From positions 9,920,501 to 9,984,500 of the forward strand of contig OX485805.1 of assembly GCA_950295325.1 (NCBI GenBank): a stretch of 64,000 nucleotides of DNA, in the 5' to 3' direction. The notes beneath the pieces are model-generated. The model saw only the letters and a program-made list of their open reading frames with translations, was not told the origin of the DNA and ran no database searches. Position numbers and translations under genes: made by a program. This document shows, piece after piece, positions 44,703 to 57,700 of the stretch. The number at the start of each line of letters is the position of its first letter. Position 1 is the first letter of the stretch. This stretch comes from Polytrichum commune. Its lineage: Eukaryota > Streptophyta > Polytrichopsida > Polytrichales > Polytrichaceae.

Positions 44703-45530
44703 AGTTGTGTGTTGGTTTTATTTTTGATATCCGGCGCAAGTTTCATTCTTTCTTTCCATTATTTCATATTCATATGTCAACCCGCATTGCATTCTTTATT
44801 TTTTCTTCATCGTTCGGATCTCTTAACTTCTAGTCACAAAACAATCTAGCTCTCGGCTCTTAGTGTGAGATCTTAGTTATAGGGGGACCATACTTTCTAT
44901 TAGTGTGGATGGTTTATTTTATGGTTGTGCACACTAATCACATTGGCCGTCTTCCAATCCCAATTGCTATATAGCAATTGGAAGTTTTGTTTGGCACGCG
45001 AACATAACCTCGTCAAACTTTTTAAATTGAAATTCATGTTGTTCTCAAAGAGCCGGCACGTCACCTCAAAAATTTCCAAGAGGATTCTAAGGTTGGACTT
45101 GGGGGATTTGTCTTTGAGGTCTTTGGCTAAGCTAAGGACTGAATTGGAAGGCTGTTATGGTGCGACGGAGTTTTATGGCATGTTCTTTGGATCATTTTAC
45201 CCATATTGGACATGCCCGGCAGATAGGGTGTAGATGGCCCTAAACTAGAGTATATAGTTATTTTAACTAACTACCCATTTTTGTAAGTCTTGAGGTTGGC
45301 TACATTTTGTTGACCAATAAAATATTTTGTGTATGGTATTTTGATTTCAATTTGGTGACGTCAGCCCTAATTTAATATGATACATTTGAAAACATATACT
45401 ATAAGATGTTTGATAACAAATGCAATCTTCCACGCCTATAGGATCCGTTGGTTTCTCAAACAATTCTGGGTTATTATGTCCACGGGAATGGGGGTACCTT
45501 TCCAAATATAGAATTCAAACTATCTCTAAT
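44703..45530. other. Interval without recognised genes
   Basis: Short open frames only (for example 44925-45233 on the plus strand), with no recognisable motif. Confidence 0.45.
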
Positions 45531-45638
45531 TCCACGGAAATAGGCACTGCTTCTCCTAAAATTACCCAACAAAATCTAAATTTTCCGCTCTCCAATCTCC
45601 GCTCTCCGCTCTCTGCTCTCCGCTCTACGCTCACATAC
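45531..45638. repeat. GAGCGGA minisatellite and flank, right copy (inverted)
   Basis: Reads CCACGGAAATAGG ... CTCCAATCTCCGCTCTCCG ... CTCTACGCTCACATAC, the inverted counterpart of 29514-29728. It has fewer repeat units than the left copy. Confidence 0.82.
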
Positions 45639-46003
45639 TTGAGTTTCCCACTTCCGAATGTACGAGTGATTCTAATATAACAACTCCAACGTCCTCGGTG
45701 CCAAGGGGGTGTTCATCAATGCAATCTTGTGGATGTGTGTTACGACAAATACCCTCCGCCACAGTAACTCCACTGTCATTAACAAGTACCACATCCAAAT
45801 TCACCCATGAAGCTCGTGAAAGCCCCGCACATTCCACAATGGGGCAAAAAGGGTCAGATGGCGAAGGACTCCCCAAATGACCTTCATCTGCACTGTCATC
45901 AAAACTATCCTCCCCGACAATGTCTAGCTCATCCCCAGACAGAGATTGGGTGCTGCCCATGTCTTCAGAGAAGGAATCCCCTCTTCCACCAACTCCCTCC
46001 ATT
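45639..46003 (-). CDS. Acidic hypothetical protein, last exon
   Basis: Minus-strand frame after a TGTGTAG acceptor at about 46004, with an ATG close by (MEGVGGRGDSF). Acidic N-terminal half (SGDELDIVGEDSFDDSADE), then CPIVECAGLSR, WVNLDVVLVNDSG and an acidic end; the frame closes in the GTATGTGAGCG flank of the inverted repeat at about 45631. I do not recognise it. Upstream on the same strand is the family A array, which may sit in its intron or promoter, as in the lysine-rich gene. Could also be a non-coding open frame. Confidence 0.35.
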
Positions 46004-46202
46004 ACGCCTACACACATGCACATGAAACCTCAACAAACATGGACACAACGTAAGGGTCCAAAAGAATCAAATATTGGAAAATGCAAAACATCACGATGAA
46101 TGGGGACACTGAGGATCAAGACATTTGCAACACAAATGCAATGTGAGCTCCCAATACTGTGCGCCAGTCCACAAAATGTTCCACAAAATATTTTGGGTGG
46201 GA

Positions 46203-47257
46203 GTTTGGGTCGGCCGACCTAAACCCTGTGGCACCAGGGATTGAGGGCCATCCCCACCTTGCCCGTGGGATAGGGTCGGGTTCCGGTCGACCGACTCAAA
46301 CCTTGTACAATGATGGGTTGAGGGCCATTTAGAATTCCATCACACTGTGGGGAAAACTTTGGGTCGACCGACCCAATCCTTGTCATGGTCAACTACAACC
46401 GCCGAAACTGGGGAAGGGGTTTGGGTCGACCGACCCAAACTTTCACAGGGTAAACCCACCCACACTCAGAAGGGGTTTGGGTCGGTCGACCCAAACTTTC
46501 ACAGGGTAAGTCCACCCACACCGGGAAAGGGTTTGGGTCGGTCGACCCAAACTTTCGCAGTGTAAATCCACCCACACTGGGATGAGGTTTGGGTCGCTCG
46601 ACCCAAACATTACATATGATGGGATAAGGTTCCTACTCTGTCCGTCCAAACCTTCTGAGTACCTTGGGTAAGGGCCATTAACAATTCGTTCACGATGTGC
46701 GAAAAAGTTTGGGTCGACCGACCCAAACCTTCTAAAAGGTTTTACGATAAACGCCCACAGTGGGGTAGGGGTTTGGGTCGACCGACCCAAACCTCACAAG
46801 GGTCAGAGTAGACCCCCCCCCAACACTAGTGAAGGGGTTTGGGTCGACCGACCCAAACCTCACAAGGGTCAGAGTAGACCCCCCCCCCAACACTAGTGAA
46901 GGGGTTTGGGTCGACCGACCCAAACCTCACAAGGGTCAGAGTAGACCCCCCCCCAACACTAGTGAAGGGGTTTGGGTCGACCGACCCAAACCTCACAAGG
47001 GTCAGAGTAGACCCCCCCCCCAACACTAGTGAAGGGGTTTGGGTCGACCGACCCAAACCTCACAAGGGTCAGAGTAGACCCCCCCCCCAACACTAGTGAA
47101 GGGGTTTGGGTCGACCGACCCAAACCTCACAAGGATCAGAGTAGACCCCCCCCCCCAACACTAGTGAAGGGGTTTGGGTCGACCGACCCAAACCTCACAA
47201 GGGTGAGACTAGAACCCGCCCACACTACTAGAGGGGTTTGGGTCGACCGACCCAAAC
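46203..47257. repeat. Palindrome family A tandem array
   Basis: About sixteen copies. From 46768 on, a 67-bp monomer repeats seven or eight times: family A palindrome (centre AC, in many copies palindromic to 24 bp as GGTTTGGG/CCCAAACC), CTCACAAGGGTCAGAGTAGA, a poly-C run of 8-10, and CAACACTAGTGAAGGG. The left part has more diverse spacers and centres (AC, GT, GC and others). Long frames on both strands encoding FGSTDPN/VWVDRPKP repeats are artefacts. Confidence 0.93.
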
Positions 47258-49809
47258 CTCACAAGGGTCAGACTGGAACCCGCCAACACTAGTGTCGACC
47301 GACGTATAATACAGCGTATAATGCGGCGTATAATGCAGCGGATATTGAGAGGTGTGTGGAATTTCAGCTCATTGCAAAGTTCACTGCGCACTTGCATGCT
47401 GTGGATAGGTCCTCATGAACAGCAGCGTGAACGAACCTCGAAGTACAGCTCCGACTAAGAGTTCTCTCTACGAATTCAGGAGTGGGAGAAGAGCAAAAAG
47501 AAACCAACTTTTGGGGGGTGCGCCCCTTTATACTATCCACCTCCACTTGCCCGACTTCCTCATTGGATGCCTTTCCCGCCTTGTTATTTCAAACCTCCTG
47601 ACAGAATTCCCCGTTTTCTGTTTATTGTAGAAAATGTGCATCTTTCAATGCCCCTCTCATACCCCAGCCGTCATATGATTTAGTCTATGATATTTAATTT
47701 TTTTTTGGTTTTGTGTGTATATGACATACGACATTGGGAGGAAGGGTGGCGGCCACATTAATTTTTTCAAGTGTCACAACGGTATATTTTAACCAATATG
47801 TATACCCAACCACAACTCCATTCAATGCTTTCAAGTGCAAACCTATTTCGGTGGGGTTGGGGCCATTTGGAGGCTGCAATTATGAGAGAGTTTCCAAGGC
47901 TTGAGGCCATTGTCATGATGAATAAAATTATTTATTTGTCTCCCCTAAACCCTAAACCCTAGAACATTGCTCTATTATCTCGCATGGAAGTGTGGCAATG
48001 ATAAACGTATGTAACACTATATTCGTTAAATTCAGACTTTCTCTAGTCTCAAATTAATATATGGATCAAACAAAAACTTCTACAATGTCACCCTAATGCA
48101 TCATATACATATTAAATGATGATATTGATTTACTTTAATTCAAACATTACGGTATGGCATTAACCAATATGTAGACAAAAGAAGTCTAAACATTGTGTAA
48201 CGCCTTATGGTAAGAGTCACTAAATACAATAGTTAAAGTGGTTATGAAGATCCTCGCAAGGGGAATTATTAATTTTGAAATCAAATTATGTCATGACAAA
48301 GTTCATTTATTGTTCCAAATCTGAATTTGCAACAATGCAAGTGACAAGAGCTTTTATATATAATATGTTGTCATCCCTAAACCCTAAACCCTACAATATT
48401 GTCCTCTTCTCTCGCATGCAAGTGTGGCAATGACGAATGTATGTGGACGTCGATAAAGGGATACTAACTACCAATGTCGCTTTTTAGTTCAATATTTCCA
48501 TGCTAATTGAATCCATCCTCAAGTTCACTTCAAGCTTACTAATGTGTGTGAACAAAACATCCAAAGTTGAACCCTAAACCCTTATAACATCCACAACATG
48601 AAATTATACGTATTGACTAAACCATACACCAATTAGTATATCATGTTTAGACGTTCCAAATAACATATTCACATGATCAAGATTGTGGTCACTATAACCT
48701 TCCTATTAGATTCTTCTTAATATATAAACAACATTTCTTATATCTTTCTCCATTATCTAATATACGTGGAGGGAACAATGAACAACAACACGATTGCTTG
48801 CATGGCTTCATTTGATGTTGTGCTTAACCGATTTACGTTTATATCACATTCCATATATTAAATACATCACGAACCATAGTTTATTGGCGACTATGTGATT
48901 CATCAAAGGGAGCAAAACATCCAAAGTTAGACCCCTAAGTCCTAATAACATCCACAACATGAAATGCTATTTGAATAAACACAAGACCAATTAGTATATC
49001 ACGTTTAAACGTCCCAAATAACAACTTAACATACTCAACATCATCTTTACTATAACCTTCCTATAAGACTCTTCTCACCAGTAAGTCAATGTTGTACGTT
49101 AATATTGGATAGATTAATATGTTATAACCATGACTCCTAAACCCTAAACCCTAAACCCTAAACCCCAAATCTTGTAGTTGTTCAGTGCTACCTCCATATA
49201 CAAACAACATCAAGTTTGTCTTGCGCCATTATCTAATATACTTGGAGCGAACCTTCAATAACAACATGATTGCTTGAAGGGCTTCATATGATGTTGTGGT
49301 TCTCCGATTTGCTTTTATATCACATTCCAAATACATATATCACGATCCATGGTTTATTGGCGACTATGTGATTCATCAAAGTGAATATCTAGGGGATACC
49401 CTATAAAACTTGAGCATGTTAGCATTTTGAAATAAAGATCATGCAATTCCAAACCCTCACAATATGCACTTGGGGAAGGTATTCATTTAGGCTCCACATT
49501 CAAATATCCTCAATTTCCGAATTTCATGTTGGGGGGTGGGGATTGTCTTTTTTATTCATTGCATATTGTGTGAGTTGTTGGCATCAATGGTAAAGTCTAT
49601 TGTATTTGGCACGTAATTGTATTTTTTTTATAACGTGCTCAAACAAACGAGAAACCAATGACTTCAACTTGTTTGGAAAATTTAGTTAATGGTGTCATGT
49701 AAGTAGGAATTAAGTATTAGTGTTAGCATAAAGTTGCGTTGTAAAGATGTATTAGTTGTATAAATGGTTTAGTTTTTTAGAATACCTCATTTGATGTATA
49801 CCTTAGGCT
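47258..49809. other. Non-coding region with degenerate tandem repeats and telomere-like tracts
   Basis: No gene recognised. CCCTAAA tracts occur at about 47943-47962, 48372-48391, 48566-48580 and 49136-49170 (four to five units in the last). The tracts sit in related sequence: 47880-48010 matches 48340-48450 (CTCGCATGNAAGTGTGGCAATGA), and 48555-48907 matches 48905-49380 (ATTGGCGACTATGTGATTC, ATCACATTCCA). A short GCGTATAATGC triplet repeat lies at 47304-47340. 48013-48074 is copy 2 of the 62-bp dispersed repeat. Confidence 0.7.
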
Positions 49810-51639
49810 TGTGAGGCCAAACCCCCCACCCTTAAGCGTCCGTAGTCCGAGTAGTGGGTTTGGGCTCACATTCCTCCGCGGTATTGGATTTGGACTTGGA
49901 TGAGTCCATGGTGCAATGTTCACCCTTCAAGTGGTCTTGGATTTAACTTTGGTCTTTGCTTCCTTTGTCTTGCCATCGCGAGAGTGCTCCACATTCTCCA
50001 TTAAGTTGTGCACGTGGTTTATTTTTAAAGAGAGGATGCAAGTGTTAAAAAAAACACTATTCTCTATAGTCAATCTCAAATACATTTACTTGTGAAAGCC
50101 ACACATAACACTAACTAGCATAATGTAACTAACTACTTGTCTATGAGCTAATTAGGTAGGCTATCTACTAAGCTCCTTCATGAACCCATCTCTTTACTTT
50201 CTAATTACATAAACCTAGCTCCTTCATAAACCCAGCTCCTTCATAAACCCAGCTTCTTAGCTTCTAACTAAACAAACCCAGCTCCTTCATAAACCCAGCT
50301 CCTTCATGAACCCAGCTCCTTAGCTTCTAACTAAACAAACCCAGGTCCTTCATAAACCCAGCTCTTTACTTTCTAACTAAACAAACCCAGCTCCTTCATA
50401 AACCCAGCTCCTTCATGAACCCACAACTTTGTAGTTGTAATCCCCAACTACCTCACTAATTATTCAAGCCCTTAACTAATCTTCCTACCTAATTTCCCTA
50501 ATTCTACTAACAACCCCTTTCTAATCACGCAATTCTTCTCTAATCTTAAAATCCTAAAATCCTAGAGAGGAGAGGGGGAGAGAGAATTTCCTAACTTCAC
50601 TAAGACTAACTAATCCACACAAGTATATTTTTGCACTCATCACAACATCAAGTGCTCAACTCTTAAACATGGAACTTGCAACCACGTGTATTCAAAACAT
50701 GAACTTTAAGTACCACAAATTGGAATCATGAATTAACTTTAAAATCCTTCACGTCAACACTAATTCTACCAAGAGGTCAAGCCCTCTTCAAGGCTAACAA
50801 GCCTTGGCTCTCAAACTAAAAACTAAGCACACACATGTGCTCCAATATGGCTTCCCACACCCACACTTATAACTCGTGGGGTGCCTTGGAGCACAAAGGA
50901 AAGAGAGGATGAGTGAGGGAAGAATGAGGGATTATATAGTAAGCTTGAGGGGGTGAGCACCCTCAAGGCTTACGATAAGCCCTTGAGATTTCCTCCTACT
51001 TAGTAGGCGCCAATCCTATCTTCTAAGCCTTCCTCCTTCAAATGATCAACAAGGATCCTAATTCGAACATTTAACTAGCCTTGGCTTTCTACCTACCACA
51101 CTTTACCAAACTTGGGATGCTTCAACCCAAACTTAGCCTCCTTCGCTTTCCGCCGCCATAACTTTCTCCCCTTACTTTCCCAAATCGTCGCTCACCACTT
51201 AATTCAAACCACGATGCTTAACTTGTGATTTGATTGGTGCTTTGAGAATTTGCTTATCCTCCACCTTGCATTCTTCCTTGGGCCTTCCCCATTAAGTGGC
51301 CATGATGAGGTGGTCCACTTGTGCGCTCCATGTGATCCTCCATTCATCCCAATTCGAATGCACTTGCCTCTTGAGTCACTTTGGTTGTCTCCATCCATTT
51401 GTACTAGCCTACTCACTAACTACTCAATCCAAGTTCTCCTTACCTATCCTCATTCACTCAAATCCTTCCGAAGGTAAAAACACAATAACAACTCACATCC
51501 TAGCCTCTTACAACATGGTACTTCTAAGACTAACATTTCACTTTTTTTATATTTTTGTGAAGTAACATGCTACTTCAAAGTGCATCAACTAACGTTTCAA
51601 GGGTCTAAGACTAAATATGGGCACCCTTTTGGACTCACA
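49810..51639 (-). repeat. 3' LTR (1,830 bp)
   Basis: About 330 bp longer than its partner. The extra sequence lies at about 49938-50217 plus additional AACCCAGCTCCTTCAT units (50217-50430). A TATATAAT-like promoter element reads on the minus strand at about 50932-50939. Confidence 0.93.
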
Positions 51640-51700
51640 TAATTGGCGACCATCGGGGGATGAATCCAAACATCTCTTGCTCCAAGGGTAAGTTGCCTAG

Positions 51701-54700
51701 TCAAGCTCGGTACTCCTTACATCTACTTCCCGATGTACGGGTAGGAAAGAGCTCACCATTCAACGTTTCCAATTGAATTGAATTATTAGGAAAGACCTCA
51801 TAGACAAGGTAAGGTCCTAACCATACCGCATTGAATTTCGCCGGAAATTCAAGCTTTCGTGCGTCTTGAATCATGACCATCATTCCCGGTGTTAGGGCCC
51901 TTCTCTTATGTCGTTTGTCGAAAGTAATCTTTCTCCTTCTTTGGATTGCCTCAATATGTTGAGCCGCCATTCTCCTCCCTTCGTCAAGTGCTTCCAAATC
52001 GGTTAGTCGATTTCGTAAGGATTGACTTTCGGTAAGTCTCGTACTCACGGCCACCCTAAGTGACTCGACTTCATATTCGATTGGTAGTGTCGCTTCAAGA
52101 CCATAGACTAAGGAAAATGGTGTAGCACGTGTAGTTACCTTATAGGTTGTACGGTATGCCCAAAGTGCCGCCGTTAGTTTCGTATCCCAATCCCGCTTCG
52201 AGTCTATAACCGTCTTGCGTAGTATACTCACCAAAATTCCGTTAACCCTTTCCGTTTGTCCATTGGTTTGTGGGTGGTAGGGAGTAGTCTTCCGGTGATC
52301 AATTTTAAATTTCTCTGTCATCTCTCGAATCAAGTCATTCAAAAAGTGAGTACCCCTATCGCTTACTAGGATCTTCGGCACCCCGAACCGCGAAATTATG
52401 TTTTCGTACATAAATGTTGCCGCGTGTTCCGCCGTGTCGGTCTTCACCGCTTTGGCTTCCGCCCACTTGGTGAGGTACTCGGTTGCCACCACAATATATT
52501 TCATTCCTTTTGAAGATTGGGGATGGACCTCACCCACATAGTCGATGCCCCATTTTTCGAAAGGAATTAAGGGTAATGATACATGTAAAGGCATCTCCAT
52601 TCTAAGGTCGTTTCGGGCATACCGTTGGCAAGCGTCGCATTTCCTTACATAGTCATGGGCGTCCTTAAATAGTGTAGGCCAAAAGTAGCCCGCTCTAAGT
52701 ATTTTTTGCCCGGTGAGTTGACCCGAGAAGTGACCGCCGCAAGCGCTATCGTGGCAAGCGATTAAAATCGCTTCAACCTCCGTTTTTGACACGCATCGTC
52801 GTAAAATACCATCGGACCCCCTTCTAAACAACCTATGGCCCACTACAACAAATTGCCTACTATTTACCCTCACCTTCCTTCTCTCTTCTTTTGTCCACTC
52901 TTTGGGCAACTTGTGGGTTGTTAGAAATTCCACTATGCCCGCATACCACTCCGGTGTAGAAGTGACCACAAAGAGGCTATCATCTACTAACATATCATTT
53001 ACCGGATTTTTTCCTATCTCCTCCGACAACCTAGACAAGTGGTCCGCTTGTAAATGCATACGACCCGGTTTATATTCCACCGTGTAGTCGAATTCTTCTA
53101 ATAACAAAACCCACCTAGCTAACCTACCACTTAACTCCGCCTTGTTAATTAGATACTTGATAGCCATGTGGTCAACAAAAAATACAACCGGGTTGCACAT
53201 GAGGTAATGCCTAAACTTTTTAACGGAAAACACCATGGCTAGGCACTCCCTGTCCGTTGTAGAGTAGTTTCTTTCGGCGGGGGTCAATTGCTTACTCGCA
53301 TAAGCTATAGGTTGATCCTTCTCTTTTTCTCCCGTTGCTTGACAAAGCGCACTCCCTATTGCCACATTACTAGCATCACAATAGACGTGAAAAGGTTTAC
53401 CCCAATTGGGTGGTATCAACACCGGATAGGTGCTCAACCTATCCCGCAATTCCTCAAAGGCTTTTTGACAAGCATCCGTCCACTCGAATTTGACATCCTT
53501 TTTGAGCAAATGGGTAATGGGCACCGCTATCTTTGAAAAATTAGGAATAAGTTCCCGGTACCATCCCACATGTCCTAACAACTTAGAGATCCCCTTGGAA
53601 TTGGTTGGAGTTGCCAAGTCGCTTATGGCCGCAATCTTATCCGGATCGGGTTCTCTACCTTTCTCACTAACAACATAACCCAACAACACTCCCTTATTCA
53701 CTCCCAAAAATGTCTTATCCGGGTTCAATGCTAACCTCATCTTCCTACACCTAACCAATGCCTCCCTAACACAATGTAGGTGATCATTCACATTACTTTG
53801 TGTGCTAAAATCGTCCACAAAGACGGTCATGGATTTGAACAACAAGTCGGTGAAGATATACATTACTAATCGTTGGAAAGTAGCCGGGGCATTACATAAC
53901 CCAAATGGCATCACTACCCACACAAAAGTACCCCAAGGTGTAGTAAAAGCCGTTTTATGGATATCTTGGAGGGCTATGGAAATTTGATTATAACCCGCAT
54001 ACCCATCCATAAAGGTATATCGCGAATGACCTCCAACCTCCTCAAGCAACAAGGTGATAAAAGGTAAGGGGAAGTGATCCTTTTGTGTGCACGAATTCAA
54101 TTTCCTATAGTCGACACAAACCCTTAATTTCCCATTTTTTTTCTTTACTAAGACCATAGGAGAAACCCAATCCGTGATTTCCACCGGCTTGATAAACCCG
54201 GCCTTCAATAACCTTTCCAATTCCGCTTTCACCAACAATTGCAATTGAGGATTCATCCTCCTCTCCTTTTGTCTAATTGGCCTCGCCCCCGGAATTAAAG
54301 GAATCCGGTGCTCTACCATTTCCCTAGGAATTCCCTTAAGCTCATCGTAGGACCATGCAAAAGTATCACTAAACTCATCCACCAAATTGCTATACTCCCT
54401 AACCTCTTTCTCCCCCAATTTGGAGCCCATCTTCATTTGTCGGGTTTTTCCATTCTTTAATTTCACATCCACGTACCGCCAATCCGCTTCCGACACATGT
54501 GCTTGTTCCTCTTTGTTCCGATACCAATCGGAAGGCACATTGGGGTAATCTTTCACATCTTGACCTACAACTATCCCCGTAGACGTGGTCTTGAAATGTA
54601 AAGGCTCCTCCAATTTCGATGACTCAATAATCACATCCTCCTCTTGAGTCCCATCTACATGAATTAAACTAACCTCACCCTCTTCCACGTCATCTACCCA

Positions 54701-57700
54701 AGGTGTTAACCCACCGCTAACCCACTCTTCCTCGGTGAGCACCTCACATGGCTCCAACAATGAGCCCTCTCCTAAACTAACACTAGGAAATTCACTCCCT
54801 AAGCCTACTTGGTGAAATGTAACCATTACATCAACCTCGGACTCGGGGTACTCCCTTAGCCATTGGGCATAATCCCCATTATCCCCATAATTGTAAAAAT
54901 TAGGACCTAGACTTCCCGAGCCCGAATCTATAACAACCCTTTGACCTTCGGGATGGACGACTCCCACCAATGCCTTGCCAATCTCATTCTCGTTTAAGTC
55001 ATCAATTTCCTTCTCCAATGGCAAATACATCTCCTTCTTCATCCATCCTTCTAATGAACCAATGGACACTATGACCCTATTACCCTCCGGACCATAAGTG
55101 ATGGATGGTTTAGGTCCACCCCAATTGACCATAGCATTCGCCATCCGCAACCAAGGCCTACCTAGCAAAATGGGGAAGGTGTCCTTGTTGGAGTGCATTC
55201 TAATGACATGGAAGGTGACCAAGTACTCCTCACCTCCCGTAGTCATTCTACAATCCTTGATCATCCCCAAAGGCGTAGTCGAACTTTGATTTGCCATATT
55301 TATGACCAAAGGTGAAGGCCCCGTGAGTCCAAGTCCCAATTTTTTCATAGTATCCTCCGGTAGTATATTTAGACTACTCCCTCCGTCGACTAGCACATTA
55401 GGAACCACCTTATCTACTATAACAACTTCTATTTCTATAGCTTTCACGTCTCTTCCACCTTGTGATTGGATCCTAGCGGCTATTTTAGCTTTCACCTTCC
55501 TCATCCTCTTGTGTACCGGCATTCCCTCCTTTAATGTTTTCCTTGCCGTGGGTGAAATTTCCAATAGTTGGCCGAAAGTAATATCCGCCTTGAGTGTACT
55601 AAGGTCCGCCCACAAGTCGTACCCGGTAGATCTTTCCACCTTAGAATTACCCACTACGTCGAATTCGTCTACGGGAACCCCCGGTCCTTCCCATTCACCC
55701 ACATCGCTATTATCCAAGTCATGTACCGCATTAGTCCTCTCCCTATCTTGTAAAATTATATTTTCCCTCTCCACATCCTTAGTAGCTCTTCTAGCTACCC
55801 TATCCAACTCGGAGAGATTAATCTCTTCATCCGAAGAGTAATTTCCTTGCTCTCCTATTCCTACCTCCAACGGGGCATCCCCTCTCCTAGCCCTAGTAGT
55901 TACCGCTAGTGCAGGTGCTTCTTCAACCACACCCTTACCCTTCACTAACTCATATGTAATAGCATTGGTGTGAGGAGGCCATTGACTTTGCTCCTCTCCA
56001 ATTCTCGTTGGGAGAGGAAGCATGTCATCACATGTGGCCTCCAACACTCCATCCATGAACCTAACATCTTGGGAGTTAGATGGTCCCGGATCCGTTGGAG
56101 GCGCTTGTCTCCCGTTACTACCATTAGGTGGAACTCCTTGTCTATTTTGTATTGGAATGTAACCGGTTGTAGTTTGCAAGCCCGCCGGTGGATGAAAAGT
56201 TTGCCTAGCATTACTATGGTCATAGTATAAGTTAGGTGGCCTAAGTTCATTGGCCGGTACTCCTTGTGGCCTAGCACCTCGCATATTATCCCTTGCTTGT
56301 TGTTGTGGATTAGCCACCGGGTAAGGGACATTAATTATTTTGTCCGGTTGGCGACACGTATCCGAGGGATGACTTCCTCCACAATTGCTACAATTAAACT
56401 CTTGACCTTCGGACCAACATTGTCCTTGAGCGTGCCACCTTCCACAAAAGGGATGAAATTCCTTCTTCTCTAAATTTTGGCCACCTTGCCCTCTAGGTTG
56501 TGGTCCTCTATTGCTTCCATTTCCATAGTGAGGTGGCGCTTGACCTCGTTGATTTTGTTGAGGTGGGTTACCGTTTCCTCTTTGGTCACGGTTTTGTCCA
56601 CTTCTACAAAATTGACGCGTGTGGCCCGGTTGGCCACATTGGACACACCATAATCCGGAAGAATGCCTACCCGACTCAACCGGGGGTGGAGGCCCCGGTT
56701 GTTGACTCCGGATCATTAATGACATTTGATCCGTGAGGCTTTGCATTTGTTTTATCATAGCCTCTTGGAATCCTAGTTGGCTAGCACCTAGTCTTCTCTC
56801 AACCTCCTCCAAGTGTGGATCCGTTCTAGGGGCCGGTAGTGCCAAAAGAGGTGCCGGTTCCCTAACCGCTAAAGGTCGGGGACCGGTGTCCACAATGGCA
56901 TATGGAATTTGGTTCTCATACTTAGCGGGTTCTACCGCTACCACCCTAGGGCGTATGGGGATGAATTGTGGGATCAATTCATCCTCCCTTCTCCATAGCC
57001 TTTCGTGATCTTTATCCAAGTTTTCAATATCTCTAGCCGCACGCTTGGCATCCGCCAAGGTCAAGGGATTCCTTTCTAGAACACCCCTAATAGTTCCGGA
57101 CTTAAAAAACCCTTGAATGAAAAATTGCTTTAGCGTGTCGTCGTTGAGCATGGTACCCACAAATCTAGTGCACACTAAATCAAACCTCCTAATGTAAGCC
57201 GAAATTTCTTCCTCCCTTCCTTGCTTCAATGACGACAATGCCCTTAATGCGGTACTTTGACCCACTTCCGGCCTAAATTCGTTAAGAAACTCCCTTTGTA
57301 ATTGTTCCCATCCCCTAAAATGTCCCTCGGCATGATCCCGATACCATTCATAGGCTTCCCCCTCTAGAGTGGTAGGAAACCACACTAACCAATAACCCGG
57401 GTCGGTTATGAGGAAGCTAGCCAACCGTTCGATATACCGTTCCATGTGCCGAGAGGGGTCCTCATCCTTGGTCCCATAAAATTTAGGGAGATGAGATGGC
57501 ATATCCATCGCCGCTAAATTTTGTGGAACCACAATTGGTAGGCCTCTTGGCCTAACCAATGGGTCTATTGGAGGTATAGGAGGTATGGGCGGAATTGGGG
57601 GTATGGGTGGTGGATCCATCCCCCGTTCCTCGGCCATGGTGACCGGTGAACTATTCAACAATCCCCTATCAACTTCTACCGGGAATTCTTCTCTAAGTGT

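Noticed and set aside
51204-51565. Short frames repeated identically in both LTRs
   Set aside because: Identity comes from the LTR duplication; no motif and no support as genes.
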